Source: Haloparvum alkalitolerans (GTDB lineage: Archaea > Halobacteriota > Halobacteria > Halobacteriales > Haloferacaceae). From it: a stretch of DNA of 64,000 nucleotides. The stretch's first letter is position 1. Each line of letters begins with the position of its first letter. The DNA is taken from positions 1-64,000 of the forward strand of contig NZ_JBNLIA010000006.1 in NCBI RefSeq assembly GCF_050122995.1, in the 5' to 3' direction. The notes beneath the pieces were generated by a model that worked only from the letters and a program-made list of their open reading frames with translations, had not been told where the DNA came from and did not search any database. A program made the translations under genes and the position numbers. Of this stretch, positions 26,374 to 34,528 are shown one piece after another.

Positions 26374-27087
26374 ATGACGATCATAGCTAAACTCCATCTC
26401 AGTTCACCTTCGCTACCGCTCGTAGGCGTCGCTGATTCGATACAATCACGCCAAATTTCGTGTATACATACACTCTCGATTCAACCACGTCAGCAGATGT
26501 TTGTTATTGAGGTCAAAAGCTCCGAGAGTCCCTCTGAGGAGGAGTTCTCGGTGTTAGAGGAGGTGGTTGAAGTGACGAAGCTCGATGAGGCGAGCGGCAA
26601 AGCCGTACTCAAGTTAACCGTGCGGCTGGACGAATCCATCGCCGAGGCGTTCGAGGCGAGCCCGGATGCAGTGCTCATGGGTGCGATAACCGTCACGCCG
26701 GACGGCTGGCTCGAAGAAAAGCTGTTCGAAGATTACACTGCCCTCACCGATTTCCAGACCGCCTGCGAGAATAACGGCATCTCGATGGAGGTCGTCTCGG
26801 TCGACTACGACGTTGCACCGTCGACGGATTCCGCGCCGTACGGATTAACCGAGAGACAGTACCAGGCGTTGGTGCTTGCGCTCTCTCGGGGGTATTACGA
26901 ACGCCCGAGACAGACCACCGCCGAAGCGCTCGCTGACGAATTAGGAATCTCACAGCCGTCGATGTCGGGGCTCCTCCGCCGCGGCGAACAGCAACTGCTT
27001 TCTGCCACGCTTCACGCTCCACATCGGCTCGAAAACCCTCGAAGTAGCGAATTCTCGTTCCTCTCTGGAATCCGAAGAAGTCGTTGA
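26374..27087 (+). CDS. HTH_10 regulator 2
   Basis: A 237-residue Bat-type regulator paralogous to the genes at 23943 and 29217. The N-terminal domain starts MTIIAKLHLSSPSLPLVGVA. The C-terminal HTH_10 reads GLTERQYQALVLALSRGYYE, then ALADELGISQPSMSGLLRRG, followed by a basic, serine-rich tail. It lies between PadR and an SDR gene. Role as activator or repressor is unknown. Confidence 0.85.
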   Translation: MTIIAKLHLSSPSLPLVGVADSIQSRQISCIHTLSIQPRQQMFVIEVKSSESPSEEEFSVLEEVVEVTKLDEASGKAVLKLTVRLDESIAEAFEASPDAVLMGAITVTPDGWLEEKLFEDYTALTDFQTACENNGISMEVVSVDYDVAPSTDSAPYGLTERQYQALVLALSRGYYERPRQTTAEALADELGISQPSMSGLLRRGEQQLLSATLHAPHRLENPRSSEFSFLSGIRRSR

Positions 27088-27297
27088 ATTCGACGCTTTC
27101 GGGGTCGCTGCGGCCTTAGTGCGACACTGATGAGAGTGCGCTGCTATCCCAGTGAACGTATTGGTGAAACCGTTCGGCGGCCCTCTGTCGTGCGAGGGTG
27201 GGTTCCGCGTGCACAGTTCGGCTGTCCGATCAGCCTACTTAAACGCGCTCTTAGTATAGGATAATCTCGAAGCCGACGCCAGACCTCTGTTCAATCG

Positions 27298-28062
27298 ATG
27301 TCAACAGAATTCGGTTCTGAACTGGATGGACAGGTTGCGATCGTCACCGGGGCGTCTTCCGGTATCGGGAGTGCGACCGCGGAGTCACTTGCCTCTCGGG
27401 GGGCAAGTGTCGTGATCGCCGCTCGGCGGGCAGAGAAACTCGAAGCACTCGAAGCCAACATCGAGGACACCGACGGTGAGGCGCTCGTCGTGCCGACGGA
27501 TATCACGAACGACGACGACATCGACGACCTCGTGGAAGCGACGCTGGACGAGTACGGCCGCATCGATATTCTCGTGAACAACGCCGGAGTCATGCCACTC
27601 GCGCACATCGCGGAGGCGGACCGCGAGACACTCCAGACGACCATCGACGTGAACCTCAGCGGGCTCATCAAACTCACGCACGCTGTCGTTCCGACGATGA
27701 TGGAACAGGAGAGGGGGCATATCGTCAACCTCTCGTCCGTCGTCGGGCGGTTCCTTCAGGAGAACAGCGCCCACTACAACGCGGCGAAAGCCGGCGTGAA
27801 GATGTTCGGGGACTCGCTCCGCCTCGACGTCGCCGACGCTGGTATCCACGTCGCCACAATCGAACCGGGTGCGGTCGACACCGAACTCCTCGATCACATT
27901 CCTGACGATGAACTCCAGGCGGGGGTCAAAGAGTACGTCGGGTCGATGGACGCGCTCGCCCCCGAGGACATCGCGCGAACCATTACGTTCGTCGTCACAC
28001 AACCGGAGCGCGTCGACATCAACGAGGTCCTGATCCGGCCGCTCGACCAGGTCCAGCCGTAG
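27298..28062 (+). CDS. short-chain dehydrogenase/reductase (classical SDR)
   Basis: A 254-residue SDR with all hallmarks: cofactor motif TGASSGIGSATAESLASRG, NNAGVMPLAH, catalytic serine in IVNLSSVVGR, and YxxxK in HYNAAKAGVKM. The arginine pair in IAARRAEKLEAL favours NADP(H). The substrate is unknown. A CTTAAACGCGCTC element about 50-60 bp upstream partly resembles the promoter motif of nearby redox genes. It is followed by the quinone oxidoreductase-like gene after 123 bp. Confidence 0.9.
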   Translation: MSTEFGSELDGQVAIVTGASSGIGSATAESLASRGASVVIAARRAEKLEALEANIEDTDGEALVVPTDITNDDDIDDLVEATLDEYGRIDILVNNAGVMPLAHIAEADRETLQTTIDVNLSGLIKLTHAVVPTMMEQERGHIVNLSSVVGRFLQENSAHYNAAKAGVKMFGDSLRLDVADAGIHVATIEPGAVDTELLDHIPDDELQAGVKEYVGSMDALAPEDIARTITFVVTQPERVDINEVLIRPLDQVQP

Positions 28063-28185
28063 TCCCGTTCTGACGGTGCTCTCGTTGATCCGCCCCCATA
28101 AATCATCCAGCATTGTGAATTTAAACACTCTATCTAGTTAGCACCTCCCCCTTGGTCTACCGGCCCTTGACGTATTCTATAGCCT

Positions 28186-29136
28186 ATGAAAGCAGTACGC
28201 ATTCACGAGTACGGGGGCCCGGAGGTTCTGCAGTACGAAGACGTCGAAGAACCCGAACCCACGACTGGTGAGGTGCGCTTGGATGTCCGCGCCGCCGGGG
28301 TGAACCCTGTTGACTGGATGACTCGGAAAGGAATGGTGGAGCAGCGGGAGCTCCCGTGGACGGTCGGGTGGGACGCCGCTGGGGTCGTTACCGAAACTGG
28401 CCCCGAAGTGAGTGAACTGGCGGTCGGCGACGAGGTGTACGGTCTCGTCGGGTTCCCGGACGGTGGCGGCACGTACGCGGAAGCGATGGTGGCTCCTGAG
28501 GTGGAACTCATGCGAAAACCGGCACCGCTCTCCTTCGAGGAGGCGGCTGGCGTCCCGATGACGGCGCTAACCGCGTGGCAAGCGCTGGACGCGCTCGAAC
28601 TGGAGGCAAACGAACGCGTCCTCGTCCACGCCGCAGCTGGTGGCGTGGGTCACTTCGCCGTCCAGTTCGCGAAGCACCGCGGGCTCCACGTCATCGGCAC
28701 CGCCTCGGGGTCGAACGAGGATTATCTCCGAGAGCTTGGTGTCGACGAGTTCGTCAACTATCGAGAGCGACGCTTCGAAGAGGTGCTCGACCCAGTCGAC
28801 GGGGTAATCGACGGCGTCGGCGGCGAAACGTTCGATCGATCCCTCGAAGTGCTCAAGCCTGGGGGAATCATCGACAAACTTCCGAGTCCCCCCACGGACG
28901 AACAGCAAGAACTGGCGAACCAACACGGCGTGGAAGCGATAATGACGAACGTGCGCTGGAATCGGGAATGGTTCGCGGAGATCACCGAACTCCTTGAAGA
29001 CGACACTGTCTCGGTGACGCTCGATACGGTGTTGCCACTCTCGCAAGCGCGAAAGGCCCACCGACTGAGCGAAGAGAAACACGCCCGTGGGAAGATCATT
29101 CTCAAACCGGGAGACGGAGAAGCCGCGTCGAACTGA
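28186..29136 (+). CDS. NADPH:quinone oxidoreductase-like MDR protein
   Basis: A 316-residue zinc-independent medium-chain reductase. MKAVRIHEYGGPEVLQYEDV is the usual QOR N terminus, and the nucleotide site is VLVHAAAGGVGHFAVQFAKHRG. There are no cysteine lobes for structural zinc. Such proteins reduce quinones or activated double bonds with NADPH, often under electrophile or oxidative stress. An upstream TTTAAAC element (28120-28126) may be its TATA box. It is flanked by SDR and HTH_10 genes. Confidence 0.88.
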   Translation: MKAVRIHEYGGPEVLQYEDVEEPEPTTGEVRLDVRAAGVNPVDWMTRKGMVEQRELPWTVGWDAAGVVTETGPEVSELAVGDEVYGLVGFPDGGGTYAEAMVAPEVELMRKPAPLSFEEAAGVPMTALTAWQALDALELEANERVLVHAAAGGVGHFAVQFAKHRGLHVIGTASGSNEDYLRELGVDEFVNYRERRFEEVLDPVDGVIDGVGGETFDRSLEVLKPGGIIDKLPSPPTDEQQELANQHGVEAIMTNVRWNREWFAEITELLEDDTVSVTLDTVLPLSQARKAHRLSEEKHARGKIILKPGDGEAASN

Positions 29137-29216
29137 TGCGCCGCGCATCCAGCGCACAGCTCGAACGACTATCGTCGTCGGGTATGTATTATATGCTCCA
29201 GCACTGACTGATCGAT

Positions 29217-29897
29217 ATGGCTATCGCCGCAGAAATTCTCCTGTCGTCGGACGCACTCCCTTTCGTCAAGCTCGCTCGGTCGCTTCCGAATAAAGAAATC
29301 TCGCTCTCTCAGATGATCCGGCTCGACGAGGACCGATACATCTTCATGGTCAGTATTCCAGCTGACGAACGAGAGACGTTCGAAGCCGAGGCTAGCGACC
29401 AACCTGAGATCGTTGACGTGCGGTCGGTTGGGAAAGCGCCGGACGGCTGGTTCTACCAGATCCTCGCCGAGCGAACGACTGATCTGCTTGAGTCACACGA
29501 CCCGACGCAGTTCGAAGGCGTGCTGCTGGACGCGACCATAACCGGGGAGGGATGGATCGAACGAAAAGTGTTCGCCGACTACGACGCACTCAGCACTTTG
29601 CGAGACCGCTGTCAAATGTATGGGCTCCCTTTCGAACTACTCAACATCTCGTCTGATCCTGAGCATCCCGACGAGCGGGCGCAGTTCGGGCTGACCGACA
29701 GGCAGTACGAAGCGATCCGCGTCGCCTTTTCGCTCGGATACTACGAATCACCACGAACCGCATCGACGGACGACGTTGCACAGGAACTCGATATCTCGGC
29801 ACCCGCTGCCTCGGATTTGCTCCGTCGAGCAGAACACCGACTCATCAGTCAAACGGTCGCTAATGGAAACGTCCTGAAACCCCTCGCCGGTCAATAA
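29217..29897 (+). CDS. HTH_10 regulator 3
   Basis: A 226-residue Bat-type regulator, the third paralogue in 6 kb. The N terminus is MAIAAEILLSSDALPFVKLA; the HTH_10 is GLTDRQYEAIRVAFSLGYYE followed by DDVAQELDISAPAASDLLRR. The start is supported by TATGTATTATAT about 25-34 bp upstream, consistent with a leaderless transcript. The effector domain is the most diverged of the three (EDRYIFMVSIPADE), suggesting different signals. It is convergent with an SDR gene. Confidence 0.85.
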   Translation: MAIAAEILLSSDALPFVKLARSLPNKEISLSQMIRLDEDRYIFMVSIPADERETFEAEASDQPEIVDVRSVGKAPDGWFYQILAERTTDLLESHDPTQFEGVLLDATITGEGWIERKVFADYDALSTLRDRCQMYGLPFELLNISSDPEHPDERAQFGLTDRQYEAIRVAFSLGYYESPRTASTDDVAQELDISAPAASDLLRRAEHRLISQTVANGNVLKPLAGQ

Positions 29898-29991
29898 CCT
29901 CCGCAAATGCGTGTCGGCTACGTCGTGAGCAGAGACAGGCAGAGACTCGCCGCTCAGTCGGACAGTCCAATCCCGCGCTCTTGGGAACTCT

Positions 29992-30963
29992 CTATTGCCA
30001 GTTTGCTTCAGGTAGGTCTAGGTCGAATGAGACGCCAGTAAGCTCTTCAGATACTTCCCACAGTCGCTGGGCGGTGTCCACATCGTAGGAACGGTCGCTC
30101 GATTCCTGGACTTCGGGCGAGCCGCGCATATTTCGGAAGCCATCGGGACCGACGAACTGACCGCCCTCAAGTTTCGGTTCGGTCGCGGCATAGAGCATCG
30201 GCTCTGCGCCCCGTTCGGCGCTCTGGGCGATCACGGTGTTAGCAAGTTTCATCATCCAGAGGCGGAGACGAGACCCTGACTGTCGAGGACCGCGGAACTG
30301 GAGGTCTGTTGCGGCCCAGCCGGGATGGCAGACGATACTCTTCACGTTCGCCTCGTCGGGAAGCCGACGGTCGAGTTCGTACCCGAACAGGACGTTTGCG
30401 AGTTTCGACTGCCCGTAGGCTCCCCACGCGCTGTAGGACTTTTCGCCGTGAAGGTCGTCGAAGTCGATTTCACCGTTTCGGTGGGCGACACTGCTCTGGG
30501 TGATGACGCGTGATTCCTCGGTTGTCCGTGTCAACACGGGGAGAAGATGGGCGGTGAGTGCGAAGTGTCCAAGATGATTCACGCCGAACTGATACTCGAA
30601 ACCCTCCGCTGTCTCCTTCCGTGGGATAGCCATTACACCAGCGTTGTTACAGAGCAGGTGAAGTTCGTCGTACGTCGACTCGAACCACTCAGCGAACGCC
30701 GCGAGCGAATCGAGATCGGCAAGATCGAGTTCATGTACCGTCAATGATGATTCCGGGAGTTCCGTTTCGATCTCTTGTTTTGCGTTTTCTCCTCGTTCGA
30801 TGCTTCGACACACCATCACGACGTGTGTGCCGCGCTCGGCGAGACCCTTCGTCACCTCGAAGCCGAGCCCGCTGTTCGCGCCCGTCACGATAGCTGTCTT
30901 GATATCCGAGTGGCCGCCAGACACGTCATTGGACGACGTCGCCGAGTCTTCGTATTCAGACAT
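29992..30963 (-). CDS. short-chain dehydrogenase (retinol-dehydrogenase-like SDR)
   Basis: A 323-residue SDR of the longer subgroup. Cofactor motif TGANSGLGFEVTKGLAERG, NNAGVMAIPR, FGVNHLGHFALTAHLLPVL, catalytic serine in VITQSSVAHRNG and YxxxK in AYGQSKLANVL are all present. A Ser/Asp-rich N-terminal leader (MSEYEDSATSSN) precedes the Rossmann fold. It is divergent from the cupin gene, with matching promoter motifs on both sides of the 263-bp gap, so the two are probably co-regulated. The substrate is unknown. Confidence 0.88.
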   Translation of the reverse strand: MSEYEDSATSSNDVSGGHSDIKTAIVTGANSGLGFEVTKGLAERGTHVVMVCRSIERGENAKQEIETELPESSLTVHELDLADLDSLAAFAEWFESTYDELHLLCNNAGVMAIPRKETAEGFEYQFGVNHLGHFALTAHLLPVLTRTTEESRVITQSSVAHRNGEIDFDDLHGEKSYSAWGAYGQSKLANVLFGYELDRRLPDEANVKSIVCHPGWAATDLQFRGPRQSGSRLRLWMMKLANTVIAQSAERGAEPMLYAATEPKLEGGQFVGPDGFRNMRGSPEVQESSDRSYDVDTAQRLWEVSEELTGVSFDLDLPEANWQ

Positions 30964-31008
30964 AGCCGTATCTACGAGAAGAGCTGATTTGTATACTGCC
31001 CTAACTGA

Positions 31009-31024
31009 TTAGCCCGTTTATATA
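31009..31024 (-). promoter_or_regulatory. SDR promoter with TAAACGGGCTAA motif (minus strand)
   Basis: Read on the minus strand this is TATATAAACGGGCTAA: a TATA box running straight into CGGGCTAA. The 12-bp core TAAACGGGCTAA is repeated exactly, on the other strand, before the divergent cupin gene. Confidence 0.6.
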
Positions 31025-31156
31025 CTCTCCCCAGTCGTCCAGGAAATGTCTCGTCGAAGCCAACACGGTATGTGCTATTATGGTACGAACTCGTCCCTTG
31101 TTCCAGTGTACATCCATTGAAGGACGTGGGTTGAACAGCCATCACAAATACCCCTA

Positions 31157-31170
31157 TTTAAACGGGCTAA
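31157..31170 (+). promoter_or_regulatory. cupin promoter with TAAACGGGCTAA motif (plus strand)
   Basis: TTTAAACGGGCTAA, again a TATA-like TTTAAA fused to CGGGCTAA. It is the mirror of the element at 31009. A repressor recognising CGGGCTAA just downstream of TATA would close both divergent promoters. Confidence 0.6.
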
Positions 31171-31226
31171 TAAGATAGCATTGAATCCAAATTGCAGGGC
31201 ATCCAATGTAGAGTCGAGGAACAAAC

Positions 31227-31631
31227 ATGGAGGTAACAGACGCCAGTTCACTCCCGACGTACGAAGGGCCCGAGGACTACTTTACCGGAGATGTTCGAAT
31301 TGACGGCCTGTTCAACCCACAGGGGGAGGCCCGCGCGGCGGCGGCAAGCGTTACGTTCGAACCAGGTGCTCGGACCGCGTGGCACACTCACCCACTCGGC
31401 CAGCGGCTGATAGTGACGAGCGGCTGTGGGCTCGTCCAGCGTGAAGGCGGAGAAATCAAGCAGATCCGAGCCGGTGACGTGGTCTGGTTCCCACCGGGCG
31501 AGAAACACTGGCACGGCGCGACGCCAGATAAGGCTATGACCCACATCGCTATCCAAGAGGAGCAAGACGGAGAAGCCGTCACTTGGCTGGACCACGTTAC
31601 TGACGAGGAGTACCCGAAGTCAGATAGCTAA
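31227..31631 (+). CDS. cupin-domain protein (mandelonitrile-lyase-like/TM1459-like)
   Basis: A 134-residue single-domain cupin. The first metal motif is GARTAWHTHPLGQRLIVTSG and the second is AGDVVWFPPGEKHWHGA. These supply the His/Gln/His/His set of the small Mn-cupins that often accompany carboxymuconolactone decarboxylases and SDRs. Likely roles are an oxidative or lyase activity on small organic compounds; the exact reaction is unknown. Divergent from the SDR at 29992, with a shared promoter motif. Confidence 0.85.
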   Translation: MEVTDASSLPTYEGPEDYFTGDVRIDGLFNPQGEARAAAASVTFEPGARTAWHTHPLGQRLIVTSGCGLVQREGGEIKQIRAGDVVWFPPGEKHWHGATPDKAMTHIAIQEEQDGEAVTWLDHVTDEEYPKSDS

Positions 31632-31692
31632 ACCCGCCACCATGACGACTGACCGGTCCTTGCGTTCAGTGATGGAGCACGCGTGTTAGCCT

Positions 31693-31842
31693 ATGCCAGT
31701 GTGTGAGAACTGCGACGGCCACGTGTCCGAACGCTTCATACGGGTATTCAGTGATGATACGGGTCGCGTGTTTGCTTGTCCGAACTGCTCTGCGAATGCT
31801 GGTATCGGTGAAATCACACGCAAGCGAAGTACCGACGAGTAA
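31693..31842 (+). CDS. small zinc-ribbon protein (CPxCG-type micro-protein)
   Basis: A 49-residue protein beginning MPVCENCDGHVSERF and containing a second cysteine pair in VFACPNCSAN. The two CxxC knuckles make a zinc ribbon, as in the many haloarchaeal zinc micro-proteins of under 60 residues. It ends with a basic tail KRSTDE. It lies 61 bp after the cupin gene and 39 bp before the next gene on the same strand. Function is unknown; such proteins have been linked to regulation and biofilm or stress behaviour in haloarchaea. Confidence 0.75.
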   Translation: MPVCENCDGHVSERFIRVFSDDTGRVFACPNCSANAGIGEITRKRSTDE

Positions 31843-31881
31843 GAAACGATACGGACGATCGATTGCGAGGAGAACCCACTA

Positions 31882-32265
31882 ATGCCCGAATGGCCAGAAG
31901 AAGAACTGAGTGAAATCGTTGAATCGGACGACCTGCACGTTGCACCATTCCGTGAAGACGGTGAGACGTACGGCACGCCAACGTGGATCTGGTCTGTTCG
32001 AGTGGATGACGCCCTCTACGTGCGTGCCTACAACGGTCAGGACTCTAGTTGGTATCAGGCTGCAGTCCGAGAAAACGCCGGTCGCATTGAAGCCGCTGGC
32101 ATGACGAAGGAGGCCACTTTCGAGCCGGTTGACGGATCGATTAACGACCGTATCGACGAAGCCTATCGCGAAAAGTACGAGGGAAGCCAGTACCTGAACG
32201 CGATGATCAGCGACCGCGCACGCTCGGCTACGGTTAAGATTATGCCTCGCAACCCTGACGCCTGA
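31882..32265 (+). CDS. DUF2255-family protein
   Basis: A 127-residue soluble protein matching DUF2255. TPTWIWSVRVDDALYVRAYN, SSWYQAAVRENAGRIEAAGM, INDRIDEAYREKY and SDRARSATVKIMPR are the conserved segments. The fold is a split beta-barrel reminiscent of flavin-binding pyridoxamine-oxidase-like proteins. A good Shine-Dalgarno-like GAGGAG lies about 8-13 bp before the ATG, so translation within a polycistronic mRNA with the zinc-ribbon gene is likely. Function is unknown. Confidence 0.8.
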   Translation: MPEWPEEELSEIVESDDLHVAPFREDGETYGTPTWIWSVRVDDALYVRAYNGQDSSWYQAAVRENAGRIEAAGMTKEATFEPVDGSINDRIDEAYREKYEGSQYLNAMISDRARSATVKIMPRNPDA

Positions 32266-32341
32266 CTGTCAAGTGTACTAGTCAACAACTTAGAGCGTCG
32301 TATCGACAGAACGGCGCTATTAATCGAATTATTTTCTTATC

Positions 32342-34018
32342 GTGTCACCGACTCGTGAATCTCGACGCACTGTCTTTCGGCGGATCGCACACCGACCGCA
32401 CGTTGCGTGGCCAGTCTATGACACGACACCGCTCTACGACCGAACGTCGCTCGCGGGGCTGGAATCAGATGTGCAGACAGTCTCAGAGACGTGGTTCGAC
32501 CACGATAGCCACGACTCGGTCGAGGAGTTCGTCTGGTCACTCCCGCTGGCTTACTTCCAGTTCAACACCCACGACTGCTATGGAGGTTTGACACGCTACG
32601 AGATGGACACCCTCTTTCGCGTGTTCGTCCTGAAGGAACTCCACGGATGGGAGCACGAAACTGCACTCCTCAAGTACCTCGACAGCCATTCCGAACTCCG
32701 TGAGCGTCTTGAGTTGGAGTCCGTCCCCGACCAATCGACACTCTGGCGCAGTTGGCATACGCGCTTTACCGATGGGCTTCGCGAGACGGTTCAGAAAGCG
32801 GCTCGAACGATCCTGATCAAAGCGCAGAACGCGGATGTCGCTGTACCACGCGAGCCAGAACGAAACCTCTTGGATCGAGGCCACGACGCTACTGAATCGG
32901 ACCCTGACGACCAGACCATCCTTGACGAGGCAGGGAATATCACCGACCACGTCAGTCGCGTCGTGTTCCCCGCGTTCTCGCTCAATCGTGGCGAGGACTG
33001 TGAGATTCCCGAGAACGCCTACTGGGGCTTACAGACCTATCTCGGGCTCCGCGAGAACTTGGCCGCCAACGAGGGCGCTCGCAGCTTCATCCACGAATCG
33101 ACGCGTGAGCGAACACCACTCGGGCACGGCCATCGCGACCAGATTCGTGATCTCTCCATTGAGCAGATCCGCGAGATGTACCGACAGGCGGTCCAGCAAC
33201 TCACCAACGAACTTGCGGGGACGGAGGAGTTCTTCCGGGCGGGTATCGTCGCAATCGACATCACTGAGGATGATCCCTTCACGGGCGACCGCGCAGGCCA
33301 CGAGGACGAGATAATCGGAACGAAGGAGAAGACCGACGAATACGCCTACCAGTGGGCGACAGTCCAGTTGGTCGGTAACGCTGTCCCGCTCGTCCTTGAT
33401 GCCCGCCCAGTCCAGAAAGGCGAGTCACGCAAGGAGATCGTCGAGGACTTGCTGGATTCGGCTGAAGAGCTCGTTCACGTCGATAATGTGCTGATGGATC
33501 GGGAGTTCGACAGCCAGCACATTCTAGAGATGATCAGCCAGCGTGGGCTTTCCTATGTCGTGCCGAAGCGGATGCAGACGAGTGAGAAAGCTCAGGCAAA
33601 ACGATTACTCCAGCGGGGGCAAGACCGGTACGAGACCGATCGGAAACTCCATCTCGGGAAGAACGAGTGGCACGAGACGACGCTGATCTACCGTCGGAAA
33701 GAGGACTCCGAGCACGATGACCACCGGCAGTACTCGGTGTTCATGACGAATCGAGGAAGCGGACACCTCACTGAGTATGGCTACCGGTGGGAAATTGAGA
33801 GTGGGTATAGGTCGATCAAGCGATTCATGGCCGCGACAACGTCGAAGGATTTCGGGTTGCGATTCTTCTATTTCGCGTTCGCGTGTCTGCTGTACTCGAT
33901 CTGGCGAGCTGTCGATCTGCTCGTGCAGGTCGAGTTGACTGGCGAGTACGAACATTCGCCGATCGTAACAGCCGACAATACGCTGACGCTGCTGAAGAAG
34001 GAAACAGGAATCGGATAG
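32342..34018 (+). CDS. IS4-family transposase, copy 3
   Basis: A 558-residue transposase of the same group as copies 1 and 2. Catalytic segments are AIDITEDDPF, VLMDREFDSQ and YGYRWEIESGYRSIK. The start is GTG (MSPTRESRRTVFRRIAHR). It is closer to copy 1 than to copy 2 in the N-terminal half. The conserved right flank ends at TGTAGTCTCAACT (to about 34206), but the TTGAGAC hairpin found beyond copies 1 and 2 is missing. The frame is intact. Confidence 0.9.
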   Translation: MSPTRESRRTVFRRIAHRPHVAWPVYDTTPLYDRTSLAGLESDVQTVSETWFDHDSHDSVEEFVWSLPLAYFQFNTHDCYGGLTRYEMDTLFRVFVLKELHGWEHETALLKYLDSHSELRERLELESVPDQSTLWRSWHTRFTDGLRETVQKAARTILIKAQNADVAVPREPERNLLDRGHDATESDPDDQTILDEAGNITDHVSRVVFPAFSLNRGEDCEIPENAYWGLQTYLGLRENLAANEGARSFIHESTRERTPLGHGHRDQIRDLSIEQIREMYRQAVQQLTNELAGTEEFFRAGIVAIDITEDDPFTGDRAGHEDEIIGTKEKTDEYAYQWATVQLVGNAVPLVLDARPVQKGESRKEIVEDLLDSAEELVHVDNVLMDREFDSQHILEMISQRGLSYVVPKRMQTSEKAQAKRLLQRGQDRYETDRKLHLGKNEWHETTLIYRRKEDSEHDDHRQYSVFMTNRGSGHLTEYGYRWEIESGYRSIKRFMAATTSKDFGLRFFYFAFACLLYSIWRAVDLLVQVELTGEYEHSPIVTADNTLTLLKKETGIG

Positions 34019-34528
34019 CGAGGCCCTCTACCTATGGTAGCACGGCGTCTGAGTGGCTACACTACCCGCGGCCTCAGAAACACGCCGGATTAGTTGAACA
34101 TCCAACAATAACCTCCGGTCAGAAAGCGATCTGAATCAGTTTCCGCTCATCTATTCGTCCGAAACCACGCATCACAGTCCCGCTGAACCCGTTGTAGTCT
34201 CAACTTCCCACAATCTCGGAGGATAGATTTGATGCGTGCCTTCGTTCCGTTATTAAAACATACTATTATTTATGTTTTTTGAGTCCTCCTATATATTATA
34301 ATATCGACAGGATGTACTGCATAGGCGTGGATATCATCGATCGACACGATATTTACTACAGAGTGTGTCTGAGTAGGAGAGAGCAACAACAACATAAACA
34401 CGACCTGCGTACCGAGGTATAAGCGATTGATACTCTACCACTTGACCACTTTGGGAAACAAAGGGTGTACCATCATCTCTATTTATATCGATCTGATATC
34501 GGACAGACAGACCCACCGATACTGAGAT
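34019..34528. other. non-coding, AT-rich gap before the metal island
   Basis: The first 190 bases are the right flank of IS copy 3. The rest, particularly 34245-34310, is strikingly AT-rich for this replicon (runs such as TTATTAAAACATACTATTA). It looks like recently acquired or promoter-dense DNA. A TATTTATAT box near 34480 lies about 45 bp before the ATPase gene. No gene was recognised. Confidence 0.5.
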
